Below, piece after piece: positions 1 through 7,365 of a stretch of DNA of 7,475 bases. Made by a program: the position numbers and the translations under genes. A model generated the notes under the pieces. That model saw nothing but the letters and a program-made list of their open reading frames with translations, did no database searches and was not told where the DNA came from. Source of the DNA: a bacterium. Lineage in GTDB: Bacteria > Chlamydiota > Chlamydiia > Chlamydiales > SM23-39. Positions within the stretch are counted from its first letter, which is position 1, and every line of letters starts with the position of its first letter. Location: NCBI GenBank assembly GCA_021818045.1, contig JAKAFF010000063.1:1-7475 (forward strand), written 5' to 3'.

Positions 1-162
1 CCAGAAGACGACAAACGCCTTCCCCACTTTGCATCTAACGCCATCGCTCTACTCAAAAGAGCGCGCGACACACTGAAAAATCGCCATTGCGTATTGCGCG
101 AAGAAGAAAAGCGGCAAGTCGCCCATCTGCTCACTCAGTTGCACACACTGATTGAAAAGTGA
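1..162 (+). CDS. 3' end of an unidentified protein (partial, 5' end outside window)
   Basis: The first frame is open from base 1 to a TGA at 160-162 and gives the last 53 residues of a protein. The tail is charged and looks helical, with a run of alternating Leu and Lys/Arg/Glu residues (for example NAIALLKRARDTLKN followed by REEEKRQVAHLLTQL) and ends in LIEK. Such an amphipathic helical tail is loosely like the C-terminal lid of Hsp70-type chaperones, but similar helices occur in many proteins, so I give no name. The gene runs in the same direction as purB and its stop lies 4 nt before the purB ATG, so the two probably share a transcript. The open frame, the tight spacing and the lack of any other start or promoter signal here support it being real coding sequence. 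Confidence 0.6.
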   Translation, partial: PEDDKRLPHFASNAIALLKRARDTLKNRHCVLREEEKRQVAHLLTQLHTLIEK

Positions 163-166
163 TCGC

Positions 167-1552
167 ATGGATTTAGCGCGCCACGAAGAATATGTTTCTC
201 CCTTCACGGCGCGCTATGTCAGTCCTGAGATGTCTCGCCTTTTTTCTCCTCAGTTCAAAGTTTCCACCTTTCGTAAACTTTGGACCGCTCTCGCTCAAGC
301 AGAGCGAAAATTGGGCCTTGCTATTACAGATCAACAAATCGAAGAGCTTAAGCAACACATTGATCACATCGATTTTGCCGTCATACACTCTTACGAACAA
401 AGATTTCGCCATGATGTAATGGCCCACATCCACGCTTATGCAGATTTGTGTCCAACAGCCAAACCCATCATTCATCTCGGCGCCACATCTTCCTATGTCA
501 CCGACAATAGCGACCTCATTCAGCTTAAAGCAGCTTTGACGCTCTTGCTCCATAAGCAAGTGCAAGCCATCCGCCATCTTGCAAGCTTTGCAAAAACCTT
601 TGCTGAAGCCCCTTGTCTTGCCTACACCCACTTTCAACCCGCACAGCCCACGACCATCGGCAAACGGGCATGCCTTTGGCTCCAAGATCTGCTTCTCGAT
701 GCTAAAGAATTAGAGAGAGCCATCAACACCCTTCCCTTCCTTGGCGCAAAAGGGGCAACCGGCACGCAAGCCTCATTTTTAGCCCTCCTCGATAACGACT
801 CTTTAAAAGTCAAAGAACTCGAAACGCTCATTGCAGCACAATTTGGCTTTACAAAAGTGATCCCCATTGCAAGCCAAACATATACGCGCAAAATAGACCT
901 ACAAATCCTCAATCTTCTGGAATCCTTTGGGGCCTCTATCCACAAGATGGCAACCGATATTCGGCTCTTAGCCCACGAAGGGGAGATTACGGAATCGTTT
1001 GATGATGAACAGGTGGGCTCCTCTGCGATGCCCTATAAACGCAATCCCATCTACGCAGAGCGCATCTGCGGCCTTGCCCGTTTTGTCATGTCGCTTGCAC
1101 AAAACGGCGCATATACAACAGCTACTCAATGGCTGGAGCGCTCCCTCGATGACTCTTCCAATCGACGATTGACGATCCCCGAAGCTTTTTTGGGTACAGA
1201 TGCAATCCTCAATACACTACTGCATCTTTTAACTCATCTACACGTGGATCGCAATAAAGCCTTATCCCATCTTGAAGCACAGATTCCCCATCTTGCAATG
1301 GAACCGCTCCTTATGGCAGCTGCCAAAAGAGGAGAAGATCGACAAGCCGTACATGAAACATTGCGTCGATTATCAGGAAAACCCATTGATCAAATTGTTA
1401 AAGAGCTAAACCTAGACCCAAAACAGTTCCACCCCCAAGCCCTGACCGGGCTTGCCAGCAAGCAAGTTCACGACTATTTAGATACGGAAGTAGACTCATT
1501 CCTGAAAATTTACGCGCACATAGGGGACTCGTACACCCATGTCGCGATTTAA
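167..1552 (+). CDS. purB: Adenylosuccinate lyase (PurB, human-type branch)
   Basis: This cytosolic lyase should act twice in purine synthesis, splitting SAICAR to AICAR plus fumarate and adenylosuccinate to AMP plus fumarate. The 461 residues match the fumarase/aspartase fold family and resemble human ADSL (from memory) over the whole length. Visible landmarks are RHDVMAH at 81-87, HLGATSSYVTDNSDL at 103-117, THFQPAQ with the expected catalytic His155, KGATGTQASF at 195-204, and the family signature GSSAMPYKRNP at 284-294, whose mobile loop carries the expected catalytic Ser285, with Lys291 and Asn293. LERSLDDSSNRR at 323-334 supplies substrate-binding Arg/Ser residues. No key residue is missing. 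I chose ATG 167 over the in-frame TTG at 152 because the family homology starts soon after it. There is no strong Shine-Dalgarno; with the upstream stop 4 nt away, reinitiation is likely. The last 57 nt overlap the convergent giant gene. Confidence 0.96.
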   Translation: MDLARHEEYVSPFTARYVSPEMSRLFSPQFKVSTFRKLWTALAQAERKLGLAITDQQIEELKQHIDHIDFAVIHSYEQRFRHDVMAHIHAYADLCPTAKPIIHLGATSSYVTDNSDLIQLKAALTLLLHKQVQAIRHLASFAKTFAEAPCLAYTHFQPAQPTTIGKRACLWLQDLLLDAKELERAINTLPFLGAKGATGTQASFLALLDNDSLKVKELETLIAAQFGFTKVIPIASQTYTRKIDLQILNLLESFGASIHKMATDIRLLAHEGEITESFDDEQVGSSAMPYKRNPIYAERICGLARFVMSLAQNGAYTTATQWLERSLDDSSNRRLTIPEAFLGTDAILNTLLHLLTHLHVDRNKALSHLEAQIPHLAMEPLLMAAAKRGEDRQAVHETLRRLSGKPIDQIVKELNLDPKQFHPQALTGLASKQVHDYLDTEVDSFLKIYAHIGDSYTHVAI

Positions 1553-4500
1553 AGGATAAAGCGCGCGATATACAGCGGACTTCAAAAGCAGCACATGGCG
1601 GTGCAAATGCGCAATAAACCGTCTCTTCTCCATAAGCTGATCTCTTCTATATTGCATAGGAAAGCACACTTCTTGATCGGCAATCTCAGCTTTGAAAACT
1701 ACTAAATTGAGCTTTCCATCTTCTTCTCCCTTCCTAAAGACGCGACAAGAAACAGGCAATTCCTCCTCACCATCACATATAACAAGCTGCACTCCTAGCG
1801 AAGTCCACTCTCTCGACTCTTCTACCAAAGTGTGCGCGTCAAATAACCTTCCTGCCGTCACATCCGAGACATTCGATGCATAAGCCTCTCTTGCCTCGTG
1901 TGACACTCGATCCTCAGGAACAAGCATCAACATCCGCTTGCCTCTTGCATGAAAAATATTGCCATCTCCAGCCACAAGATGCAGTGGCCGTCTCTTTTCA
2001 TAAGAAGGCTCTTTGCCAAGACTTGCTGCAATAAAGCCCTTCCAATACACAGTTTTGAGCTCTAATAAAAACTCTAAAATCGTCGTGATGTGTCCATGTC
2101 CAAGGGAGAGCGTTGCGATTTCCTGCGCAAAATTGGGTATTGACTCGACCCAAGTGGTTAAGGATTCTTCCACAAGAGGCTCTTGCGGCTCTTGCATCAA
2201 AACACGTCTCAACAAAGATAAAGCTGCAAAAAAGGCTTCTTCTTGCCCATCTCGTTGCAGCACATCAAAACGAGTGTTGAGAACTACTCGTTGTGTGTAA
2301 ACCCGTCCCTTTTCGGCATTGAAAAAAGAGACAGAAAAAGTCCGATCGCGCCCTAAAATATCCCACCCTAACCAAAGAGCCACTTCCCTAGATAGCTGCC
2401 AAAGCTGTCCTTCATGCGTTGCCAAATGATCTGCATCCCAAATAGGGCCGTCATCTGTGAGACCGGCAATATGCAATGCATCCGTCAACGGCTGTATAGG
2501 AGGGGCGGATGCTGCACGAAAAAATTGCATGAATTTTGCAAAATAAACATCTCGCTGATCTGAAATGCCTTGCATTAAGGCTGTCGTAAATGACTCTAAT
2601 CGGCGCGTCAATGCTTCAATATCCACGCGATATAATTGTCTGCCTTGCATCAACTGCCGCCAAAATTCTTCTCGTACCCACGCCAATGCACCAACATCGG
2701 GTAGGGAAGACGGCAAGTGAGACTGAAGAAACAAGGCCAATTCCCCATTTAATCGTGGCATGTGCCCCTCGAGTTGTATCATGAAAGTGCGCCCAACAAT
2801 GACTTGCGCTAATCGTTCATCCTCGGCAATGCGGGGATCCTTCAATGCTGCCAAATATCCAAGACAACCCAAAAGCGTCTGACCATCATCCCATCCATAG
2901 CTTTCGCGATCCGCCTTAGTAAATGATATAGCCGTTTGTAACCACCTCTTATCTGTGGCATCGCCCCTATACCTTACATAAGGTGTTTCGTTATCTAAAA
3001 CACGCCGCAACAACTCTTGCGAAACGGTTATTGCAAATGGATTCGGCGGATACAAAAGGGCTGCAAGAGCAGGATTTGGACGCAATAAATACATCCGTAA
3101 AATCTGCAAATCTATAGGCTGTGACAAAGCGTTTAGCGTTCGTAAAAAACTAGTTACTTCCTCCAAAAGATTATCATTTGCTAATAACAAATCTACATTT
3201 TCTAAAGGAGGCACCAAACAAAGACTCTCTACACCCTCTGTAACCCCATAGCCTTGCAATTGTGTAGCCAAAGCGGCATATAACACCCCAAATTGACCAA
3301 TCACCCCCTCCTGAATTCTGGTTTCGTGCATTTTACAAAACTGAAGCACACCCCTAGGACTCAAGCCAATATTTGTCCGCTCACGCAACTGTGCCAATAA
3401 CTGAAACCAGGCTCCCTTTTTCTCACTATGCAATAAAAAGTTCAGCAAAGGCCACATAGTCCGATCTGTACAAACCCTGCGGGCTATTTCCCCTCTTCTC
3501 GCAAATGTCTCCCCTTGGGGTAAAAAAGCCTCTTCTAAGAATCTCCAGCAGTCTGTAAATCCGCCCTCTTCACCCAACTCCTCTTCCCCGCCAAGCGGAG
3601 CTCTCACTTCTACATCTACATCTACATCTAACGCGGGCGCTGCATCCACAGATTCTGCAACAAGAATCATCTCAAAAAGCGTCGGATATTTTTCCCTTTC
3701 TACCCACCTTTCCCTAACAATTTGCAAAAAGCCGCGAATTGCATTCACAAATTCGGGAATTCCATCGGCCATTAACGCTCCATCTTCTTCCGCATGTCCC
3801 TGATGCAATACACCACAAACGGCCGCCGCCACCATGGGATCTTGTAACTTTTGCAAAAAAATCGCGCGAGACGCTTCCGTCATCCAAAGACGCGCGCCCA
3901 GTGGGGACTGAGCAAGTGGATCTGATAACGTAACCTCTAGAGCCATTCGCGCAAAATCACCCAATCTTTGTCTAAGATCAGAAGAGCTAGAAAAACGTCC
4001 TTCAGAAAAAAGCATTGCCCACTGAGATGTAATATACCGTCCAATTCGCGTGCAAAATGAGACAAAAAATTCAATATGCTCAACTCTTTCGAATGTAAGA
4101 GCATCATACAAATCAAATAAGGCCTGCTGATCTACTGCCTGCCAAAATAACAATAAAAGAGACAAAGCAAGAGGGGACTGACCCTGCAAATGGCCTCTTT
4201 CCGAGGAAACAACTCCGCGCATTTTGCGCCATGCACGAGAAAACTTGCCTCCATCTTGTGGCTCTCTCTCCCACCTCCTTTGCTCAAATCCAGGAAACAC
4301 ACCCCATCTACGCTCTCTATTCGCAATCAGTAACGCTAACAAATCTGCATCATCTTCCCTCGTAAGACCCCGAATTTTGATCACAAACAAAAACTGCTGC
4401 AGCAACTGCAACCAAACATCCCCATCATCTCCATAAGAAGTTTCATAAAATCTTCGGAGATGGGCCGTTTCTCTCACTACGCGAGAAGAGACTTTTTGAT

Positions 4501-5923
4501 TTGCAAACGCTTCAAAAAGAGTGGATTGCAGCACATCCAAACCACCTAACTGAGCGCATACAACCTGTGCTGAAAACTGTCGTAAAGCCTCTGCAAGACC
4601 TCTGTCCCCTTCATAGCAACGAGGCCAAATCTCACGCACCTGCCTTTCAGTAAAGGGGTGCAGCTGACAATATCGAATTACAAGAGGCAACCACGATATA
4701 TCAGCAGAAAGCCTTGCAGTGCTATAGACACTTCGCACCAACTCTTCACACGCTTCTGGATATTGAGTCGTCCAAAGCAAATGCAATAGAGTTAAAAGAT
4801 GAGGAACATAAGACCGATTTGATGCAAGCTCACAAACGAGTTGAAATGCTTGAGCGAATCGACGCATAGTGGCTTCATCAGGAGTGTTCTTGTCGCAAAA
4901 TCCAGGAATCTCCAATTTGGACAACCGCCCCTCTAACAACACTTTTAATAATGTCGGCTGATTGGCTGGAGTGACTGAATACGCAGTTACCAAATAAAAA
5001 TATCTTTGAAAAGCAAGAAGTAGCGAATAGGATGGACGATCTTGCAATATTGCAAGATCCAGGGCCTGCAAAAGAGTCCTCGTTTGGGTGAAAAACACCA
5101 CATCAAAACGCACCAAATCTTGTGCAAACCCTGCTAATAAACAGGTCCCAAGAACAGTTGGATCCACTTGTAAATTTTGTGCGATACTCAGTACACAAAC
5201 ACGCCCGAGATAATCTGGAAAATTGGCATAAACCGCAGGCTCTAACCAATCATATCCCACTCGTTGCCCCGCAAACCAGTGACGTAAATGCATGTTCGCT
5301 TCAAGTCCCCCTAATCGAGATCGAACTCGAGGATCCAACACCGCATAACGCCGAGCCACTTCCCAAAAATTTACAACTCGCCCTCTATTATAGAGTACGC
5401 CTGTACCAAAATATGCACCTTGTCTGGCATCAGCATCATCCGCCACGATTTCTGCATCATTTTCTATACAACGAATCAGTGACGGAAAAACGGTGCATCT
5501 TGCTGTTTCAACGCGCTGAGCCACTTCCAAAAGCTCTTGAGATTTCCAAGGGTAGAGCAATACCTCTTGAGGAAATGGCACCATGTATGGCGTCTGAAGC
5601 ATCAAAGTGCGAAAATATTTCGATGGATCTTCGCCGCGCATGGCATATTCTTCTACAAACTGCCTTAATTCAGCCAAATCCGTATATTGAAAGGGCAAAG
5701 TTGCATGCTCTCTGTGTCCCCTCAACCCATTCAGAATCTGACCAAATGCACGAACGTATGCCTGGTATGTTTTCTGAACTGCCACAGGGACCCTTAACTG
5801 ACTTGCCCCAGGCAATCCAGCTAATTGAATTAAATGACGACTGATTTCATACAACTCCCAAGGATGCAAATCGGCGGGTACAGATCCACCTGCTAAAACA
5901 CTCACTACACGCGAGACCATCAT
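1496..5923 (-). CDS. Giant 1475-residue protein of unknown function, partner of the membrane protein gene
   Basis: I do not recognise this protein. The frame is uninterrupted for 1475 codons with a coding-like composition rich in Leu, Glu, Arg, Phe and Trp. Most of it reads as amphipathic helix with short loops, which suggests a helical-repeat or scaffold-like protein. I see no Walker A/B, protease, kinase or transferase motif and no convincing membrane helix; the most hydrophobic stretch (SPLALSLLLLFW, near residue 590) is too short. A low-complexity linker near residues 760-790 (LDVDVDVEV, then GGEEELGEEGG) separates an N-terminal half from a C-terminal half and may join two domains. Start: the frame extends upstream to a GTG at 5971 and an ATG at 5950, but neither has a Shine-Dalgarno. 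The adjacent ATGs at 5923 and 5920 sit on the stop of the upstream gene, with AGGA at 5926-5929. That spacing fits 5920 best. The first residues (MMVSRVVSVLAGGSVPA) are only weakly like a signal peptide. The end overlaps purB by 57 nt. Confidence 0.88.
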   Translation of the reverse strand: MMVSRVVSVLAGGSVPADLHPWELYEISRHLIQLAGLPGASQLRVPVAVQKTYQAYVRAFGQILNGLRGHREHATLPFQYTDLAELRQFVEEYAMRGEDPSKYFRTLMLQTPYMVPFPQEVLLYPWKSQELLEVAQRVETARCTVFPSLIRCIENDAEIVADDADARQGAYFGTGVLYNRGRVVNFWEVARRYAVLDPRVRSRLGGLEANMHLRHWFAGQRVGYDWLEPAVYANFPDYLGRVCVLSIAQNLQVDPTVLGTCLLAGFAQDLVRFDVVFFTQTRTLLQALDLAILQDRPSYSLLLAFQRYFYLVTAYSVTPANQPTLLKVLLEGRLSKLEIPGFCDKNTPDEATMRRFAQAFQLVCELASNRSYVPHLLTLLHLLWTTQYPEACEELVRSVYSTARLSADISWLPLVIRYCQLHPFTERQVREIWPRCYEGDRGLAEALRQFSAQVVCAQLGGLDVLQSTLFEAFANQKVSSRVVRETAHLRRFYETSYGDDGDVWLQLLQQFLFVIKIRGLTREDDADLLALLIANRERRWGVFPGFEQRRWEREPQDGGKFSRAWRKMRGVVSSERGHLQGQSPLALSLLLLFWQAVDQQALFDLYDALTFERVEHIEFFVSFCTRIGRYITSQWAMLFSEGRFSSSSDLRQRLGDFARMALEVTLSDPLAQSPLGARLWMTEASRAIFLQKLQDPMVAAAVCGVLHQGHAEEDGALMADGIPEFVNAIRGFLQIVRERWVEREKYPTLFEMILVAESVDAAPALDVDVDVEVRAPLGGEEELGEEGGFTDCWRFLEEAFLPQGETFARRGEIARRVCTDRTMWPLLNFLLHSEKKGAWFQLLAQLRERTNIGLSPRGVLQFCKMHETRIQEGVIGQFGVLYAALATQLQGYGVTEGVESLCLVPPLENVDLLLANDNLLEEVTSFLRTLNALSQPIDLQILRMYLLRPNPALAALLYPPNPFAITVSQELLRRVLDNETPYVRYRGDATDKRWLQTAISFTKADRESYGWDDGQTLLGCLGYLAALKDPRIAEDERLAQVIVGRTFMIQLEGHMPRLNGELALFLQSHLPSSLPDVGALAWVREEFWRQLMQGRQLYRVDIEALTRRLESFTTALMQGISDQRDVYFAKFMQFFRAASAPPIQPLTDALHIAGLTDDGPIWDADHLATHEGQLWQLSREVALWLGWDILGRDRTFSVSFFNAEKGRVYTQRVVLNTRFDVLQRDGQEEAFFAALSLLRRVLMQEPQEPLVEESLTTWVESIPNFAQEIATLSLGHGHITTILEFLLELKTVYWKGFIAASLGKEPSYEKRRPLHLVAGDGNIFHARGKRMLMLVPEDRVSHEAREAYASNVSDVTAGRLFDAHTLVEESREWTSLGVQLVICDGEEELPVSCRVFRKGEEDGKLNLVVFKAEIADQEVCFPMQYRRDQLMEKRRFIAHLHRHVLLLKSAVYRALYPLNRDMGVRVPYVRVNFQE
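3609..3630. repeat. Hexanucleotide tandem repeat (TCTACA, about 3.7 copies) inside the giant gene
   Basis: Three perfect TCTACA units (3609-3614, 3615-3620, 3621-3626) are followed by a partial unit TCTA to 3630. Read on the coding (minus) strand, each unit gives Asp-Val, which produces the LDVDVDVEV stretch near residue 765. Since the unit is 6 bp, gain or loss of copies would add or remove Asp-Val pairs without shifting the frame. It lies at the edge of an acidic Glu/Gly-rich linker, where length change would be tolerated. Confidence 0.85.
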
Positions 5924-5929
5924 ATTCCT
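5918..5929 (-). promoter_or_regulatory. Stop-start junction with ribosome binding site for the giant gene
   Basis: The minus strand reads AGGAATATGATG. The TGA of the membrane protein gene (5922-5920) is embedded in two adjacent ATG codons (5923 and 5920), both in the frame of the giant gene. AGGA lies 2 nt before the first ATG and 5 nt before the second, so the second has the better spacing. Either choice gives a 4-nt (ATGA) or 1-nt (TGATG) overlap, the usual arrangement for translational coupling, with terminating ribosomes restarting on the next gene. Confidence 0.7.
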
Positions 5930-7365
5930 GTGCGCAAAAAGGTGGTCCATGTCAAAACCAGATTCATCCACGCTAAAGCGGGAGCCTGGAATGCTGATCC
6001 TTTAAGATTTCCAGAAGTTTGGCCCAACTCAGTACTCATGGCCGTCCCATAAAAAAACCAACTCGCCCAGACTAACCCTCGCTGTACTGATGTGAGTGTC
6101 TGTCCACTACTCATTTCTACGACATTGACCAAAAGATAGTAAAGATTCGCAGGGCTAATCCCTGCAATCCGAGGATGCAGCTGCGAAAGAACGGACCATT
6201 TTAGCACCTTGGATGTCCAGGAATCACGCACATCATAGGCCGTTTTTGAAACATCCCAACACCTTTCAATAAAAAGGTGCCGGAGCGTGCCAAGCAAATA
6301 CCCGGAGTACATCATAGGGCCAATGGCCACTTTATCCTCCCAGCTCAACCCGCTCGGTCCCATCTGACTAATAATAAAAGAACTCACCCCACAAAAAGTC
6401 AGTATAGGCCAGGCCACCTTCCATACTTTATACAGCATGAGCTCCACCGCAGGTCGAGGTCTTGCAGCATCTACCGTACTAATCGGCTGTTCTTCTAACT
6501 CTTCTTGCTGTAACCGTTTGACATACCCACAAAGCAAACCTGCGATAGTACCAACCACCCACAGTTGATGCGTACGCGCTGCAGTTTTAGGTTCATAGGT
6601 CCAAGGAACCATCACCAAAGAGAGAGCGAAATAGGAAAATGTGCCCACAGCTTTTTTAACAGTGCGCCAAGGAGTAAAGAGATTGCCTTCTGGATCTGCT
6701 ACTTCTATCTTGCGATTGACAAACCGCGCTAGAGCATCTCCCGCCAAATCACCCACATAATAGCAAGTAAGCCACGAAGAGAGCCCCTGATAAACCAACT
6801 GCCCCGCTCTTACTGAGCGCTCCCAAACAAAAGCCCCTACGCCAATTGCAGTCAACTTAGCTGCCAAGACAGCTCTCATCGGAGGCGAGACAATTGGCTT
6901 AAACCGCACGCCTTCTATTGCTTTAGAAATCGGCGCTTCTATCCCCCGCAAGCTCTTAAAAAACTTACGCACAACCAAAGACACGTGTACTCCCAGCATC
7001 ACCCCAGATGCGGCAAGTACCCCATCTGATGTCACCGGATAGTTGTACATGAGCTGCGTAATCAAAAATAAACTCGCAGCACCAAACCCTGAATGCAACA
7101 CTTGTTGTAAATTGGAATCGTACTGCTCTGGAACAAAAGCAGAAACAAGGGGGGTAATTGCGCACCCCAATCCCAAAGTGCTCACCCCATTAACTACTCG
7201 ATTGAAGTTCAGCGCTCTCAGAGCCGTGCAAGCCACCGCTGTAATAGCGGATGTAGCTGCTTGTACAACACGGCCTGATCGACCACTAAAAACCCTGTCC
7301 CACATCGACTCTGGGATGGGAGGTCCCCCAATTGTCAAAGCAGGAAGTAGCGGACCACTACTCAT
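5920..7365 (-). CDS. Multi-pass membrane protein of unknown function, 481 residues
   Basis: I do not recognise the family. A proline/glycine-rich N-terminus of about 20 residues (GPLLPALTIGGPPIPESMW) without a signal peptide is followed by many hydrophobic segments, by eye near 34-50, 57-77, 92-108, 114-133, 165-181, 188-206, 240-255, 268-282, 315-333, 347-361, 405-418, 429-445 and 461-477, so roughly 10-13 membrane spans in the inner membrane. Small residues (Gly, Ala, Ser) inside the helices suggest tight helix packing. Positively charged loops (VVRKFFKSLR at 131-140, ARFVNRK at 213-219, YVKRL at 281-285, LRHLF at 361-365) recur at intervals of about 70-80 residues and may mark cytoplasmic ends of a repeated two-helix unit. 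The ATG at 7365 has an excellent Shine-Dalgarno 8 nt upstream. The TGA at 5922-5920 overlaps the start of the giant gene, so the two products are probably made together. It could be a transporter, a scaffold or an assembly factor; nothing seen decides. Confidence 0.88.
   Translation of the reverse strand: MSSGPLLPALTIGGPPIPESMWDRVFSGRSGRVVQAATSAITAVACTALRALNFNRVVNGVSTLGLGCAITPLVSAFVPEQYDSNLQQVLHSGFGAASLFLITQLMYNYPVTSDGVLAASGVMLGVHVSLVVRKFFKSLRGIEAPISKAIEGVRFKPIVSPPMRAVLAAKLTAIGVGAFVWERSVRAGQLVYQGLSSWLTCYYVGDLAGDALARFVNRKIEVADPEGNLFTPWRTVKKAVGTFSYFALSLVMVPWTYEPKTAARTHQLWVVGTIAGLLCGYVKRLQQEELEEQPISTVDAARPRPAVELMLYKVWKVAWPILTFCGVSSFIISQMGPSGLSWEDKVAIGPMMYSGYLLGTLRHLFIERCWDVSKTAYDVRDSWTSKVLKWSVLSQLHPRIAGISPANLYYLLVNVVEMSSGQTLTSVQRGLVWASWFFYGTAMSTELGQTSGNLKGSAFQAPALAWMNLVLTWTTFLRTGI

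Noticed and set aside
152..166. TTG at 152 as the purB start, adding five residues
   Set aside because: It would overlap the upstream gene, has no ribosome binding site, and adds residues outside the conserved family N-terminus; ATG 167 is the simpler choice.
173..685. 170-codon open frame on the minus strand within purB
   Set aside because: It lies wholly opposite a confidently identified enzyme gene. Its Cys/Gly-rich translation has no family-like pattern.
634..945. 103-codon minus-strand open frame within purB
   Set aside because: It is a reverse-strand shadow of conserved purB sequence and has no start signal.
1540..1620. Rho-independent terminator between the convergent genes
   Set aside because: I found no GC-rich hairpin followed by a T-run on either strand, and the region is coding.
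5122..5844. 240-codon open frame on the + strand, antisense to the giant gene
   Set aside because: It starts with GTG without a Shine-Dalgarno and has no recognisable domain. The opposite strand is a continuous coding frame, so a long antisense opening is expected by codon bias.
6277..6498. 73-codon + strand open frame opposite the membrane protein gene
   Set aside because: It has low-complexity His/Arg/Pro composition, no Shine-Dalgarno, and sits opposite clear membrane-spanning coding sequence.
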